Assembly: GCF_030272615.1 (NCBI RefSeq)
Contig: NC_081406.1
Location: 231,496,396 to 231,560,395, forward strand
From: Cryptomeria japonica
Lineage: Eukaryota; Streptophyta; Pinopsida; Cupressales; Cupressaceae
Direction: 5' to 3'
Length of the DNA: 64,000 nucleotides
Shown here: piece after piece, positions 22,552-34,370 of the stretch
Position numbering within the stretch: the first letter of the stretch is position 1
Layout: every line of letters begins with the position of its first letter
The notes under the pieces: model-generated
The model's input: the letters and a program-made list of their open reading frames with translations, nothing else
Databases searched by the model: none
What the model was told of the DNA's origin: nothing
Made by a program: the position numbers and the translations under genes

Positions 22552-25500
22552 ATGTATAAGAGGGATGCACCTAAGCTGAATAAGTCAAGTTTCTCTACAT
22601 GGCAGAAAAGGATGAAGCTACATCTATCAGGAGTTGGAGAATATGTTATATACTATCTGGAGACTGATTTTGTTACATCGAGCACCTATCCATTGACTAT
22701 GGAAGAGATAAAGGCAAAGCAAGAACACATTCAAGCAATGATTGAAATAACATTTGCATTGACCGATTCTGAGTTTAATGATCTGGAAGGCTGCAATGAT
22801 GCGAAGGCTATGTGGACTAAGCTCATATCTGTATATGGAGGAGATGAACATGTTCAAAGAGCAAAAGTTGATAGTCTAAGAGGACAACTTGAATCTATGA
22901 GGATGAATGAAGGTGAGAACATAACCTAGTACAGTACAAGACTAAAGGAGATTGTAAATCAAATCAAGGGAGCAGGAGGAACTATTGAAGAAAAGGATGT
23001 GACAAGTAAGTTGTTAAGAACCCTTCTACCTGCCTATGCAATCCGAGTCTCTACAATCAATGAATACCTAATATGCCAGTTTCCTTGGATGCTACTATTG
23101 GTAAGATACATGCATTTGAGTTAAGCAATTTTGATAACAGTGGGTCATCGGTAAATAAAGTTGAATCTACATTTAGTTCTTTTCATCTGAATGAATCTAA
23201 TGATTACAATGAAAGAAAGTATAAGTACTTTGAAGGAGATCATAGTGGAGCAAGTGAAAGATTTTAGAAGAACATGGAGGAGGTACACAAACCGTATGAA
23301 GAAATCAAAAAGCAAGAAGAGTTTGAAGCACTATTGGCCAAAAGGTTACCAAGAGGCAAAGGTAAGTATAAGAGAAAACTACGCTTGAAATGTTTCAATT
23401 GTGATAAGATTGGACATATGGCTTCTAACTGTCCTGACAAAGATTTCATTGAAAAGAGAGATTATCGAGATGACAAACAGAAAGATAATCATTACAGAGG
23501 TCACCGAGACTTCAGAAGAAGAGATAGAAAGACCTGCTTAATTGCTGATGAGGAATCTGAAGATGATAAATCAGATGAGACTGATACAGAGGAAGTTGTT
23601 TATGTGGCTATCAAGGATGGATCAGATGAAGAAAGGTATGAAGAAAAAGCCCTAATATCTCACATAAACACTAATGATTCTTGGATTATAGATAGTGGAT
23701 GCTCACATCATATGACAGGAGATAAACACAAGTTTGTTATGTTAGAAGATTATGATGGAGGCTATGTTAGATTTGGTAATGATGCACCATGTTTGGTAAG
23801 AGGTAAAGGATCCATAACACTTCTTGATAAAGAAAGATGCAATGATGTTTATTGGGTTGAAGGTTTGAAATATAATTTGTTGAGTGTAGCACAACTAAAC
23901 AACATAGGTTACCGAATAGAATTTCAAAAAGGAATTGTCAAAGTTCATGACAAAAATAGAAAGTTAGCTGCTACCGGGACACAAACAAAAGCTAATACAT
24001 TTCACCTTGACTCTACTCACAACAAGTGCTTGCATGCAAAGATTGATAACACCTGGTTATGGCATAAAAGGTTTTGTCATGTTAATTTTGATAATCTGAT
24101 CAAGATAAGTAACAAGCACAGAGTAAGAGGTCTACCGAGTCTTGAAAAACCTGAGAATGCTATGTGTCAAGGATGCCAAATGGGCAAGATGAAAAGATCC
24201 AACTTTACAAGTAAGTCCTACACTTCTAAGGGAATTTTAGATCTTGTACACACTGATCTTTGTGGTCCTATGAAAGTTCAAAGTTATTATGGTGATAAGT
24301 ATTTCATATTATCTGTGGATGATTATTCAAGGATGATGTCAGTAATGTTTTTAAAAGAAAAATCAGAAGCTTTTCAAATATTTAAGTGGTACAAGGCTAG
24401 AGTTGAAAATGAAACAAAAAGACAACTGAAATGTCTTAGATCAGATAGAGGAGAGTTCACATCTGATGAGTTCAACCTATTTTGCAATGATCATGGTATT
24501 AAAAGACAAGTCTCTGCACCGAGGACTCCACAACAGAATGGAATAGTTGAAAGAAGAAATAGATCTATTGTGGATTGTGCTAGAACACTGATGATTGAGA
24601 AGAAGGTTCCACAAACATTTTGGAGAGAAGCAATAAGCACAGCTATTTACACCTTGAACCGAGTTCAATTGAAGAAAGGTACTTTGAAGACACCTTATGA
24701 AATCTGGTATGGCAAGAAACCTAATGTAAGTTATTTTAAGATCTTTGGAAGCAAATGCTATGTTCATAAAGATGATAGAAATGGCAAGTTTGATCAGAAA
24801 AGTGAAGAAGGAACATTTCTAGGATATTCTTCTAGAAGCAAAGCATTTAAATGTCTAATCAAATCATCTAACAAAATAGTAAAAAGTGCAAATGTGAAAA
24901 TTGATGAATTTGCAGAAAGAACTGATGACAAGAATTCCAAAGAAGCAAAAGACTATGATGAATTTGTCTATGTGCAACCGAAAAGTCCTACCGAGATAAC
25001 TTTTGAAGGAAATGAGGAAGATATCCAGTTACCGAGTGATGAAGAGGATCATACAGAGCCTACTGAGCCTGTATTATCCAAATATGTCAGAAGACATCAT
25101 GCACCAAGTCAAATTATAGGAGATAAGGATGATCCAGTGATGACAAGAAACAAACTGAGACAGAACACATGTTTGATATCTGAATTTGAACCAAGAATAG
25201 TAAAAGAGGCATTCAATAGTGAAGATTAGATAAATGCTATGACTGAAGAGATTGATCAAATCAAGAAGAATGACACATGGACACTAGTCCCAAGACCTAA
25301 GGACAAAAATGTAATCGATACAAAGTGGATCTTCAGAAATAAGCTAAATGAGAAAGGAGAGGTCATTTGGAACAAAGAAAGATTGGTTTGCAAAGGTTAT
25401 GCCCAAGAAGAAGGAATTGATTGTGGTGAGACTTTTTCACCTGTTGCGAGACTTGAAGGAGTTAGAACATTGTTGGCATATGCTGCTCTCAAAAACTTCA

Positions 25501-26693
25501 AGGTATATCAAATGGATGTCAAATCTGCATTTCTGAATGAAATATTAGAAGAAGAAGTTTTCATTGAACAACCTGAAGGATTTGTTGAAGACAATAATAA
25601 AGATCAGATATGTAAATTGAACAAAGCTTTATATGGTCTGAAACAAGCACCTAGAGCATGGTATGAAAGATTGCACTCTTATTTGATTAAGATTGGTTTT
25701 ATAAGAACAAGTGAGAACAACAACATGTACATGAAGAATTATGAAAATGGAATACTAATCTCAGCCATATTTGTTGATAATATTATATTTTGTGGAAATG
25801 ACTCTTTATGCAAGAACTTTGGTAATGAAATGAGCAAAGAATTTGAGATGTCTTTAATCGGTGAGATAAAGTATTTTATAGGCTTACAGATACTACAAAT
25901 GAAAAATGAAATTTTTATTACTCAATCCAAATACATAAAGGAAATCTTGAAGAAATTTGGAATGGAGGATTCAAAGCCAGTAAGTACTCCTATGACTACA
26001 AACTGCAAACTATCAAAGAATGATGAATCTACATCTATTGATGAGACACTCTACCGATCCATGATTGGAAAACTACAATATGTTGTTCACAACATACCTG
26101 ATATAGCACATGCAGTAGGTATTGTTGCAAGATTCTCTACAGATCCTAAGGAAATACACATGACAGCAATCAAAAGAATTTTTAGATACTTGAAAGGCAC
26201 TGAAGATTATGGCTTAGTATATCAAAAAGGAAATGATTTTGATTTGAAAGTCTATACTGATGCTGATTGGGCAGGCAACATTGATGATAGGAAAAACACA
26301 AGTGGAGGAGCTTTCTTCTTAGGAGAAAGACTAGTGAGTTGGCTTAGCAAGAAACAAGGATGTGTTTCTTAGTCAACAGCTGAAGCTGAATATGTTGTTG
26401 CAGCACTGAATTGTACCAACATTGCATGGATCAAACAATTGTTGGAAGGTATAAATGAGAAAGTTACCGAGCCAGTAACTATATTCTGTGACAATACTAG
26501 TGCCATTAATATTTCAAAGAACCCTGTTATGCACTCTAAGACAAAGCACATATCTATCAAATATCATTATCTTAGAGAAGAAGCTCATGAAAAGAAAGTG
26601 GTGTTGGAATATGTTAACACAAAGGAACAAATAGCTGATATCTTCACCAAGCCACTACCAAAGGACACTTTTGAATATCTCAGAATACGTTAG
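22552..26693 (+). pseudogene. Copia-2 gag-pol remnant
   Basis: ATG 22552 opens Gag (MYKRDAPKLNKSSFSTWQ). A TAG at 22927 and a frameshift before 23073 break it. From 23073 a single frame runs to the TAG at 26691, interrupted only by TAG stops at 23265, 25227 and 26370. Within it are a CCHC knuckle CFNCDKIGHMASNC (23391-23432) and an intact protease D-S-G (23691-23699). The integrase zinc segment (LWHKRFCHVNF..CQGCQMGK) and core (VHTDLCGP, TPQQNGIVERRNRS) follow. The core motif reads SDRGEF, one Gly short of the usual SDRGGEF. RT follows with F-V-D-N at 25770-25781, where the second catalytic Asp has become Asn. RNase H (YTDADWAG, CDNTSAINISKN) ends it. The RT change alone would inactivate the enzyme. 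Confidence 0.95.
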
Positions 26694-26977
26694 GGGTCCT
26701 ACCCCTATCTCTTACTCACTGACCGAGTTCGGTGAAAGCATCACTTCGATGAATCTATTGAATATCTTTTAGGGAGCTAATGCTGGAGTGATACACTTTA
26801 AGAATGCTTTTTTGAAAGTGTAATGGAACAATATTGGGATAATATAGAAAATGATACAGAGAATAGGAATTGTAAAAAAATGCTCTGACCGAGACTCAGT
26901 TGATACACATCAGCAGGAAATAACTTCTTACAGAAACAACTTATGTTTTAGTTCTTTTCTTTTTTGGCATTGTTGTC

Positions 26978-27169
26978 AAAGGGGGAGAAGATCTACCCAA
27001 GGGGGAGAAGACTAAAGGAGGAGAAGACTACCAGGAGGAGAAGATTGAGAGAAAACCAGAAGAGAAGTCTGATGTATGGGGGAGAGCATTTTAGCATTTT
27101 AGAATCTCAGCAATCCGAATTCTTAACAGTCAAATCAATTGGTTTTGCCATCAATGCCAAAGCGGGAGA
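26978..27169 (+). promoter_or_regulatory. Copia-2 purine-tract cluster and polypurine tract
   Basis: The functional polypurine tract is AAAGCGGGAGA at 27159-27169, one base before the 3' LTR. Upstream are AAAGGGGGAGAAG (26978), AAGGGGGAGAAG (26999), two GGAGGAGAAG tracts and ATGGGGGAGAG (27077). The first is preceded by GGCATTGTTGTC, a variant of the GCCATCAATGCC preceding the functional tract. The short frame 26964-27227 is an artefact of this low-complexity stretch. Confidence 0.8.
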
Positions 27170-27170
27170 T

Positions 27171-28640
27171 TATTGGCAATATAACAAGGATATTGAGAAG
27201 GTTGTTGATGATTATGGACATAACTGATTAAAGATGTTTTACTGTCTTGATATTATTATTTTGTCATTGATGTCAAGAAATTGATTTTCTAATTCAGTAT
27301 GATGTTGCCATATCTTAAGAAATATGATATGAAGATTATAAAGAAGTCGGTAAAGACATAGGAAAGAATATGATGAATAAAGGGATAAGTTATTCAATGG
27401 GCAACTCTACCGAGTCAGACAATGATGAGATCTTAATGTTTTAGATTGTTTTAACATCATACATATGTTGTAAAATGTAAAGGTTAATACTACACTATGT
27501 TATCAGCCAAAGAACCTAGTCGGTAAACCCTAAGGTTATCGCAGTCAATTAATGAAGACAGAATGTCTACCGAGTAAAGTTTAGTATTCACCAAGTTGTA
27601 ACCAAGCTATAATAGAATGCATTAAATGTTTACATGTGATATTTAATGAAAGAAGCTGATGAGCTGGAGCGGATCAATGATTGGCAAGCCGTGGAAGAAG
27701 TCTATTAACAAATCTAAGGTAATGGAAAGTCGGCAAGAAGATCTACAGCTCAGATTGAACCGCATTACCCTAACACAAGTTCCAAGATGATTGTGCAAGT
27801 TCTGAGGTAGGGTAAAACATTTTTCAGATCGTAAGATACAATGAACCTGGACAAGATTGAAGATCTGATGGCTATGATTGATCATGGGAAATGTGATCAA
27901 GGAGATTAAGCAGTTAGATGATTGTTTATAAATAAGGAACTGTTGATAAACAATGTATGCGGGCAAGTGTATGCACAGGGATGCTACATAGTGATCACCG
28001 AGCACAGAAGCTTGAAGACCTATTGGAATAACAGAGTATTGATGCCCAGCAGATAGACAAGAATAGTTCTATGTCTAGATTGTGTTGAAAAAATAAGAAT
28101 CCGCTTTAGCATTTTAGATGTAAAGTTGCAGATAGATTGTATTACTGTTAGCTTGTGAAAGTAACAGGAAATCTCTTAACTGAGTGGACTTAACAATCTT
28201 ATAAGTAAATCCTCTAACAAGGTGACATTTTAAATGAGTGTTTGAAATCCTTTGACAAGGTCACTTCTAACAAAGTGAAGATCCTAACAGATCTGAGGGA
28301 AATCCCTTAACCGGGTCACATCTAGCAATGTGTTTTGTAATCTTTAACTTGATTGGCTTTTAACCGAGCATACTCTAGAAGAGTATATTTCTTAGTGGGT
28401 CTGAAATCCCACAGTGGTTTTTCCCTATTTGGGTTTCCACGTTAAATCTGGTGTTATGAGGTTTATATTGTTTATATGCTTTTGAGTTTGCATGTTTGAC
28501 AGTTTTTATTCTATGACTGATATATGTTACCGAGGTTGAATCTGATGTTTTCATTGATGATTAAGTTTGTATGATTCACCCCCCCCCTCTCATCTTGTTG
28601 GCTATCGGATCTGTACTTATATTAAGTATCAGAACTATCA
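27171..28640 (+). repeat. Copia-2 3' LTR
   Basis: 1470 bases, aligning with the 5' LTR. The first dinucleotide is TA, not TG, a point change. A TATAAATA box lies at 27927-27934, and a C-tract at about 28580 is slightly shorter than in the 5' copy. It is followed by the target duplication ATAGG at 28641. Confidence 0.94.
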
Positions 28641-29721
28641 ATAGGCAATATACTCAATACATAACTATCATTCTTTACGATACAATAATTACCAAGTAAT
28701 CACATTCATAATAGTACCATTGTCTTACAACTCTTAAGCATAATCTTCTAACCACTTAATGGTTTCAAAAACTATCATTAAAACTATTAACATATAGTTG
28801 CACTACTCCTATCATCATTTAGCCATTCCACTAGAATTTTCAATAAATAACACATCCTTTGCAACTCAAATAAGATAAGGAAAATAGCATCATTTATAAA
28901 TCTCCCACTAATCAAATGCAATGTTCATGTACTTCTTTCTAACTACACAAGATTTTTACAAAGCTTAAGACTCCTATATTTCAACATAAAACAAAACCAC
29001 AAAAGAATAACTTCATATCCTCTATACACATTCTACATGCAGTGCACAACTTTATCTTAATCAACACGTATTCTCTATCATGATCTACCCAATGACTAAA
29101 TCATATGAACTACCTATAGTATATATGCAAAAAGGTATTTTACCTACTTACTCACTTTACATGAAATCCTAAATGCAATACAAACATTTTAGGTCTTTAA
29201 TGCAGAAATTAATCAAATGTTCCTTAATGAAATTCATACTATATTCATTAATAAGAATCAAGTACTTCTATTTAATGTCAAATACATCATTTAATAGCTC
29301 CTCTATGAATTCTTATATCTAGATGGAGAGAAGAGGGAGAAAATTTGATAGATAAATAATTCATACATACGCAAGTAAACCAACAAGATCATACAAAGAT
29401 GATTAAATTTTCCCCTATGCATATCACCTTTATTGTACTATACTTCATTTCACTACCTACTTAGATGTATGCAAATTGGCCTATCATGACATTTCATTAA
29501 ATTAGAGGTGCAACTAAAGATCCTAATTTACAAGATGAGAGATCTATATAGACAATATTTTCTTACATAGAAAACCCTCTTGCATAAACACTCACTACTT
29601 CTAATTGATACCAATACATCATTAACTATCATCTTTCATTGAATATCAAAATACGAGAAGAAGAGGGGAGAGATAATTATCTATTAACTAATATGTGGAT
29701 ATGTATACACATCAACATGTT
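28641..29721. other. Internal remnant of the long-LTR element, middle part
   Basis: About 1.1 kb of AT-rich sequence with no sustained reading frame on either strand and no recognised protein motif. Purine-rich GAGAGAAGAGGGAGAAAA (near 29325) and GAAGAAGAGGGGAGAGA (near 29660) runs are present. On the minus strand these are pyrimidine-rich, so they do not serve as polypurine tracts for the inferred orientation. Confidence 0.5.
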
Positions 29722-29929
29722 ATGTCTCTTAGTTTCCTTTTGGTCTTTTATTTTGGCTAGGGTCTTCTATTTTTATCTTTTCCGAACTCTTCATATGTTT
29801 TTGTTTTATGGATGAATGTTCTTTTTAGTGTTGTTTATGCACTGTTATAGTATTTTTATGGTGTTGTTTATAGTTCATACTATGTAAAGGGTCGGCGCCC
29901 TGGTTCTCACTGCTTTCTTAATAAATAAA
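29722..29929 (+). mobile_element. 5'-truncated LINE (L1-type) 3' tail
   Basis: About 208 bases ending in TTAATAAATAAA, flanked by the direct repeat AACATGTT at 29714-29721 and 29930-29937. The segment AAAGGGTCGGCGCCCTGGTT just before the tail resembles the terminal region of plant L1 elements, from general knowledge of such ends. A 5'-truncated copy with an A-rich tail and an 8-base target duplication is the hallmark of LINE retrotransposition. The coding part is absent. Orientation is plus, from the tail. Confidence 0.65.
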
Positions 29930-29937
29930 AACATGTT

Positions 29938-30790
29938 CTTCACTTATACATCCTTTTTATACAAAGTCAATTGAAAACGTCAAATGCAAGTATGTTATCG
30001 CATTGTTCCTAAGAAAGACATTTATTAGGTTAGTCATACATAGACACATGGTGAAATCCTTAAAGAAAATACATATAATTCCCTCCTAATCTACAACATG
30101 ACCATTTTGTACACCCAAAGCCTCCTTTAACATACAAGTAAACACTAGAATCTACAAGATGCACACAAGGGTCACTAAAATCACAAACATTCACTCGCAA
30201 CAAGAAGCCATACACAAACAATAAGTACACATGATGTAAATAGTTTTAATTTTATAGAGAGAAGGAGAAAGAGATAAATACATCCAATACACTACATAAA
30301 TGCACTCAATATCTACCATGCAAGTTCTCGTGATCTGTACTAAGTCAAGTTATAGGTATAACACAAGCACATCATCATATTTTTTCAAGATTAAGGCAAA
30401 GCATTATCCAACGTACTAATTAGTCTTGAGAATACAACATCGGATAGTAAGACATGGACAATTTCCTCAAAATGGAAGCAACCCTATATCTAAAACATCT
30501 TAAGGGTTTGAGTAAATACTAGAAATTTCAAATCAACCAAAGACGCATACCATCACACAAGTAATACATCGAGAAGGTAAGAGAAAGAAGTAATTACACA
30601 TGATATACTCAATTATGATCTTAAAAAAGAATGAACAAACAAGGAAGCATGAAGCATCTAAGATTTTCAAGGTCCTATACATCAATCTCAAGCATAATCT
30701 AGAAGAACAAGTGCATGATAGAAAGACTATACATAGCATACCAAACCAAAGGCACAACCTTAACCAGAGATCCTAGTGTTTGCAACACTA
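29938..30790. other. Internal remnant of the long-LTR element, right part
   Basis: AT-rich sequence with no coding signal seen on either strand. It leads up to the primer-site match at 30791. On the element's minus strand this would be the 5' leader region after the primer site. The short minus frame 30757-30533 shows no domain. Confidence 0.45.
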
Positions 30791-30803
30791 GCTCTGATGC
30801 CAA
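30791..30803 (-). promoter_or_regulatory. Primer-site match of the long-LTR element
   Basis: Minus-strand TTGGCATCAGAGC lies one base from the right LTR edge (TGTAAC at 30805). It differs by one base from the TTGGTATCAGAGC initiator-Met site. It fixes the element's orientation and the inner edge of the right LTR. Confidence 0.72.
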
Positions 30804-33412
30804 GTGTAACGCCCCACGAAGAAACCCTAGAGGAATTGACTAACATTTCCCAAAAAAGAGGTGATTTTTTTTTTTAAACATTAAATGAATACTTTGTACA
30901 TTAAGAGGATAAGATTAAGTTAACTTACACAAGCAAAAGACTACTGCAACTTCTCCCCTAGGGTTTCTCAACGTGATTACTTAATCTAAACATACATTAA
31001 TTAAAGAATTAATCTAAATCAAAGATAACATTTAATACATACATGTACTTAAGCAACATAGTGATTCATACAATTACGTTGCATCAAATAAGTATTTCTA
31101 AAGATATCTTCATTGACAAAACACAATGAGATGAACATGTACATATTTAATTGCAAGATTAATGTTTCCATTAACTGACATAGAAAACCTATCATCTAAA
31201 ACTCATTCCACTTACAAAAGATTACATCATCAATACATCAAAATTTTATCATAAGTACATCATAATTACATCATGGTTACATTATTGCCATGAAGGCATG
31301 TATATACATAGGTTACATCTAATACACATAAGTACAATTGACAGAAACATAAGGTCACCATCTAAAATACTGATTTGACCAAATCCAAGAGAGCAAGATG
31401 GAACAAATATGAAGCCAATCCACACAAGACTGGTACAAAATCCTTGATGGAAGAAGGCAACTACCACCCCAGTGCTAGGAGATAGACATAAGGCCCTCAA
31501 GCATACAAACAAGGAAATACAATACATGATTTGAACATAATTCCACTGGGTTATGTCACAAACAAAGAACACAAAGATAAGACTCCAAATGGGATTACTT
31601 CAAAGGCTACAACCATAGAGGCAAGATTCTAGTGCTCACAACGGGAGAGTGTCATCACATAGCTTGATATGGGTTATCTTGGCAGGTCTCCATAGGCCCT
31701 GACCCCCATCCTGGGTTATCCTGGCAGCCTCTTTCGACCCCCGACCCCCATACAAGTCTCATGTGGAACCAACATACCTTTCATGAGAACAAGGTAGTTG
31801 ATCTTGCCATTTCAAGCCTTTCACACATCATCTTGAGCCTAAACGAGCACTCAAGCCATGAGCAGGGCATCCATTATCTTGTTTAATGTGTTTAAAACCC
31901 AACTCCCCCAATTCATTAATTAAGTTATCACTTATTAAGGAAACTTCCAATGGGTTATCCTACTAGCCACTTTGGGCCTCAGACCCCACTTGGAAGCCAC
32001 TCCCCCTCATGACACAAACATACTCAAAATCATCCATCACCAAATAAATCATCATAAAATAATATCATGAGTCTCATAAAAAGATTGGATGCACCATAGA
32101 CCAAATAATGAGATCCAACAAAATCTGGAAGTACATCACTTCTCAACCACATTAGAATCATATACAAAAGCTTCCATCAAAGAGCTCAACATAACTCAAT
32201 CCCTAAAGAAAAGTAATCATATAATACCGAGAAACTGATAAGCCATCACAAACTTCCATAGCTAAAGCCCAACAAAAATCTAAACATAATAGCACTAACA
32301 AAATAAATTAAACTCAAAGACCAACCTCTGGAGCCCCAAAAGACATTCAACCAAAACAACACAAAAAGACGCAAAACACTGACACAAGTTGGTTTAGGTT
32401 ACTATAACATTCAAGGACAAGGGTTTGGTTTATTAAAACATTGAAATAATACCAATGTTAATAAAATCACATCATAGGCATTTGGATAACATTCAAATAA
32501 CAACCATGTCAAAACCATTTTAAGTATTAGTAATAATTAATATCCAACTATACATGTGGTTTTCAATTATGAGACCATAAATATATGATAGTGAAATAAA
32601 ACTAATTTAAAGTCCATTTCGTAGGTGTATATTCAAAACAATAAAAATATTAATAATTTTCTTTTAATTAAGAAAGTTTAATTATTAACCATCCAAATAA
32701 ATCATAAATATAAATTAAAATACCATTTAAAATATTTTACAAAAATAAAATACATAAATTAAAAATACCATTTATTTAATACACTGCCAAATTAATTTAA
32801 TAATAAATTATTACTGACAAATAGTTTTAAATTGTTGGGCACAATTTATTAATCATAGTGCAAAATAATTAAAAATAGGTGAAATTAAATTATAATGTTT
32901 GGCATAAAAAATTAAATTCACTGTGCATTTCAGAAAAAAAAAAAAACACAAAATTTAATTTAAAACAAAAATCAAAAAAGGAATTCATAATTAATTTTTA
33001 AAAACAAAAAACAATACTTAAAAAAAAAAAAAAATTCATAATTAATTTTCTAAAGACAAAAAATCAATACCTTTTAAAATGAAATTCATAATTAATTTTT
33101 TTTAAACAAAAATCAATAATTTTTAAAAAGAAATTCATAATTCCCAACCCATTAAACAAAAATTAATAATTAAAATTGATAAATACAATGTCAAATTAAG
33201 AAATATCTTCAAATGACAGATATAATTTTTTAATAATTTTTAACAATAGGAAAATACATAAAGACAAAGAAATGATTATATATACATTTTTTTTAAATAT
33301 TGCAAAGACGTAATCGGTCATACCCCCAAATTCACAGGGTGATAAATCCAAATAACATAATCTATTGAAATTTTAAATATCCCCAATCGAATCAAACATA
33401 TCAAAAATCACA

Positions 33413-34370
33413 GAAAAGTCAGAATAGAACTTGTCATGTTGTTTTATGTGCTACAGTGTTTTATAGACACGATCTCTATTCACTGTAAAGTTGTAATTAG
33501 TCCCACGTTGATCTTTTCTTCGAACAATAATTATTGGCAATTCTTTAATTGAATGTGGAAGAATTTTAGATATTCCATCAACATTTTGCGGTAAACTTAT
33601 CGCGTCACCTATAAAATTGGACTTACACGTGCAATTAACATTTCTTCCACTTGAGTTAGATTAGCGAGTTCTTCAGGTTGTGGTCCTGGATCCATAGTAT
33701 TTGATGAAGAGAATATGTTATTTCCTCTTTCTTTCCGACACCTATTACAAATAGGACCTTGTGATGTGCATAATACTTTTATTCCTAGGTAATATTCTTG
33801 ACATACATAGCACATCGTTGGGCATACAATGTTATCTAATTGACGTCGAAACATCAATTGAAGATTTTTATAATCATTTTCAAGCATTCCATTAGAATTA
33901 TGTAAATTGTGTACATTATTTACCCTTATTTCATTTTCTTCAAGTTGACTTGCATCTTCACTATTTTGAGGTACATGCTCAGTGGATGTTGGATCTTGAT
34001 TTTGAACATGCTCTTCATTATTTGCATTAGACACAAATTGTTGCCTTCTGATTGATTGGGAATGAAGTTGTTGGGTATTTTGTGTTTCATAATGTGAAGA
34101 TTCTTCTGATTGTCATTGATGATTACTTCTACTTACATTCCCTTCTCCCCAATTTTCATTTTCTAATTCTCGTACTATATTTTGTGCTCTTCTTGTAGCT
34201 TATCTTTCTCTGCCTGTCTCATTATGGTTAATATGTTTCTCTTCCCTTTCAACATCAGTAGTTTGTTCTCATTCTCTTTTTTGATATTCTCTTTGATATG
34301 CGCTCCTATATTCCCTTTGATATTGTCTTCTTTCTTCTTCAGATTGAAAATTTAAGCTTCAATGTGGCAT
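33413..34370 (-). pseudogene. Helitron Rep/helicase N-terminal fragment (DUF6570-like)
   Basis: The main open part is 34034-33609. It contains CYVCQEYYLGIKVLC, then NRCRKERGNN, then NTMDPGPQPEELANLTQVEE and MLIARVSPI. The N-x-M-D-P-G...P-E-x-L-x-x-L-T-x-V-E-E-M-L-I-A motif is characteristic of the region preceding the Helitron Rep helicase-like domain. In the same sense the sequence continues below 33609 (GDAISLPQNVDGI, LPIIIVRRKD) to about 33420, where homology to the left LTR resumes. An Arg/Gln/Tyr-rich leader with several stops lies upstream to about 34370. The Rep HUH motifs and helicase are absent, so this is a truncated, captured or deleted copy. Confidence 0.8.

Larger units (their letters stand above)
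20997..28640 (+). mobile_element. Copia-2: full-length Ty1/Copia element, decayed
   Basis: LTRs at 20997-22487 and 27171-28640, primer site, gag-pol remnant and polypurine tract are in the correct order on the plus strand. The 5-base target duplication ATAGG is present at 20992-20996 and 28641-28645. It is inserted in the internal region of the long-LTR element and is therefore younger than it. The protein-level resemblance to Copia-1 is strong (for example [12 protein letters not shown] in both RT regions), so the two are sister families. Confidence 0.96.
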
